The notes under the pieces are model-generated. The model saw only the letters and a program-made list of their open reading frames with translations. It did no database searches and was not told the origin of the DNA. Made by a program: the position numbers and the translations under genes. A DNA stretch of 6,419 bases. Origin: Deltaproteobacteria bacterium. Its GTDB lineage: Bacteria > Myxococcota_A > Polyangia > Polyangiales > Houyiibacteriaceae. Position 1 is the stretch's first letter, and every line of letters starts with the position of its first letter. Below are positions 5,475-6,419 of the stretch, one piece after another. The stretch is taken from positions 1 to 6,419 of the forward strand of contig JAPUKT010000225.1 of NCBI GenBank assembly GCA_027295555.1, given 5' to 3'.

Positions 5475-6419
5475 ATGGCCGACCCACCGACCGCGGAAGC
5501 ATCCGGCGCCGCGTCTGGCTACGACCAAAGCGCCATCCAGGTGCTCGAGGGACTCGAAGCCGTACGGAAGCGCCCGGGGATGTTCGTCGGCGACCCGCAC
5601 GATGGTACTGGTCTACATCACTTGGTTTGGGAGGCCGTCGACAACGCGGTCGACGAGCACCTCGCGAGCTATTGCAACCAAGTCCAAGTCGTCATCCATT
5701 CGGAAGGCTCGATCACGGTTACCGATAACGGCCGCGGGATTCCCGTTGGCATGCACGAGAAAGGCGTGAGCGCCGCCGAAGTCGTGATGACCCGGCTCCA
5801 CGCTGGCGGGAAGTTCAACAGCGACAGCTACTCGGTGTCCGCAGGTCTCCACGGTGTCGGCGTTAGCGCGGTTAACGCCGTGAGCGAGTGGCTCAAGATG
5901 GAGATTCGCCGGGAGGGCAGGCTCTGGTTCCAGGAGTACGAGCGTGGGGTTCCGAAGGCGCCGCTCAAGGCCATCGGTACGAGCACGAAGACCGGCACCA
6001 AAGTCACGTTCAAGCCCGATGCCGAGATCTTCAGCATGACCGACTTCAGTTTCGAGGTGCTGAACAATCGCTTGCGCGAGATCTCGTTCTTGAACGCCGG
6101 CCTCGAAGTCACGCTCGAAGACGAACGCGGCGAGGGCAAGAGCATCACGCACAGATTCGAGGGTGGCATCCGCGAGTTCGTCGAGACGTTGAACCAAAAG
6201 AAGACGCCTCTTCACGACGCCGTAATCTACCTCCACGCCGTGAAAGAGGGTGTCGACGTCGAGATCGCGATGCAGTGGAGCGACTCGTACAACGAATCGA
6301 TCTTCCCCTACACCAACAACGTCTTCAATCGCGACGGCGGCACGCATCTTACCGGCCTGCGGACGGCGCTGACGCGTGTGATCAATCAATACGGCTCCCG
6401 CGAAAAGCTCCTCAAAGAC
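5475..6419 (+). CDS. gyrB: DNA gyrase subunit B, N-terminal part (3' end outside window)
   Basis: The first 315 codons of GyrB, the ATPase subunit that with GyrA introduces negative supercoils. The GHKL ATPase motifs are clear: EAVDNAVDE (53-61) with catalytic Glu53 and Mg-binding Asn57, TDNGRGIPV (83-91), and the ATP lid GGKFNSDSYSVSAGLHGVGV, followed by SAVNAVSEW. The segment FLNAGLEVTLEDERG and the stretch from SDSYNESIFPYTNN to GGTHLTGLR mark the transducer domain with its catalytic-loop region. The wording is closer to GyrB than ParE, although ParE is not fully excluded from a partial sequence. About 16 residues precede the conserved core (from Tyr16), a slightly extended N-terminus. The ATG at 5475 is the best start. 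The upstream neighbour is an ABC exporter rather than dnaN or recF. Confidence 0.93.
   Translation, partial: MADPPTAEASGAASGYDQSAIQVLEGLEAVRKRPGMFVGDPHDGTGLHHLVWEAVDNAVDEHLASYCNQVQVVIHSEGSITVTDNGRGIPVGMHEKGVSAAEVVMTRLHAGGKFNSDSYSVSAGLHGVGVSAVNAVSEWLKMEIRREGRLWFQEYERGVPKAPLKAIGTSTKTGTKVTFKPDAEIFSMTDFSFEVLNNRLREISFLNAGLEVTLEDERGEGKSITHRFEGGIREFVETLNQKKTPLHDAVIYLHAVKEGVDVEIAMQWSDSYNESIFPYTNNVFNRDGGTHLTGLRTALTRVINQYGSREKLLKD

Noticed and set aside
5613..6389. 258-codon open frame antisense to gyrB
   Set aside because: It lies wholly opposite the well-supported gyrB frame. Its Val/Leu/Arg/Asp-rich composition is typical of a GC-rich antisense shadow, and it shows no recognisable domain.
1..6419. 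Mobile element, CRISPR array, tRNA or rRNA
   Set aside because: No transposase or integrase motif, no regular spacer-repeat array beyond the two-copy unit, and no cloverleaf or rRNA-like segment was seen on either strand.

Overview
The window is about 6.4 kb of GC-rich chromosomal DNA with eight intact-looking or partial housekeeping and envelope genes plus one response regulator. There is no phage, transposon, CRISPR array or RNA gene. High GC, many short genes on alternating strands, a PEGA-domain membrane protein, a small lipoprotein and a proline-rich TatB-like tail suggest a Gram-negative of the former Deltaproteobacteria, perhaps Myxococcota or an uncultured relative. This assignment is inference from style only; no marker here settles it.

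Layout. Positions 1-1075 hold the end of a TatB/TatA-like gene coupled by an ATGA overlap to tatC (twin-arginine protein export). Positions 1079-1197 hold two near-identical 57-bp tandem repeats, each with a perfect 6-bp-stem hairpin, in the gap between the convergent tatC and a short-chain dehydrogenase. Positions 1203-2482 (minus strand) hold a single-domain response regulator followed 47 bp later by a short-chain dehydrogenase. The latter resembles the peroxisomal trans-2-enoyl-CoA reductase (PECR) group and lacks the classical Tyr/Lys pair. Palindromes lie both in front of and behind the regulator gene. A 75-bp divergent gap separates the regulator from a predicted lipoprotein (2558-3148, plus), whose end overlaps by 11 bp the end of a convergent one-TM PEGA-domain protein (3138-3548, minus).

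From 3641 to 5382 (plus) lies a two-gene ABC-2 exporter. Its ATPase and permease resemble the NodI/NodJ type and overlap by ATGA, with a strong Shine-Dalgarno for the permease. Gene gyrB starts at 5475 and runs off the right edge.

Functionally, the tatBC pair and the ABC pair are clear two-gene units. The lipoprotein and PEGA protein share an envelope theme but are on opposite strands. The response regulator has no kinase partner in view. I found no convincing previously undescribed system. The points most worth a second look are the tandem hairpin repeat, the inverted repeat overlapping the regulator's ribosome-binding site, and the PECR-like active site.
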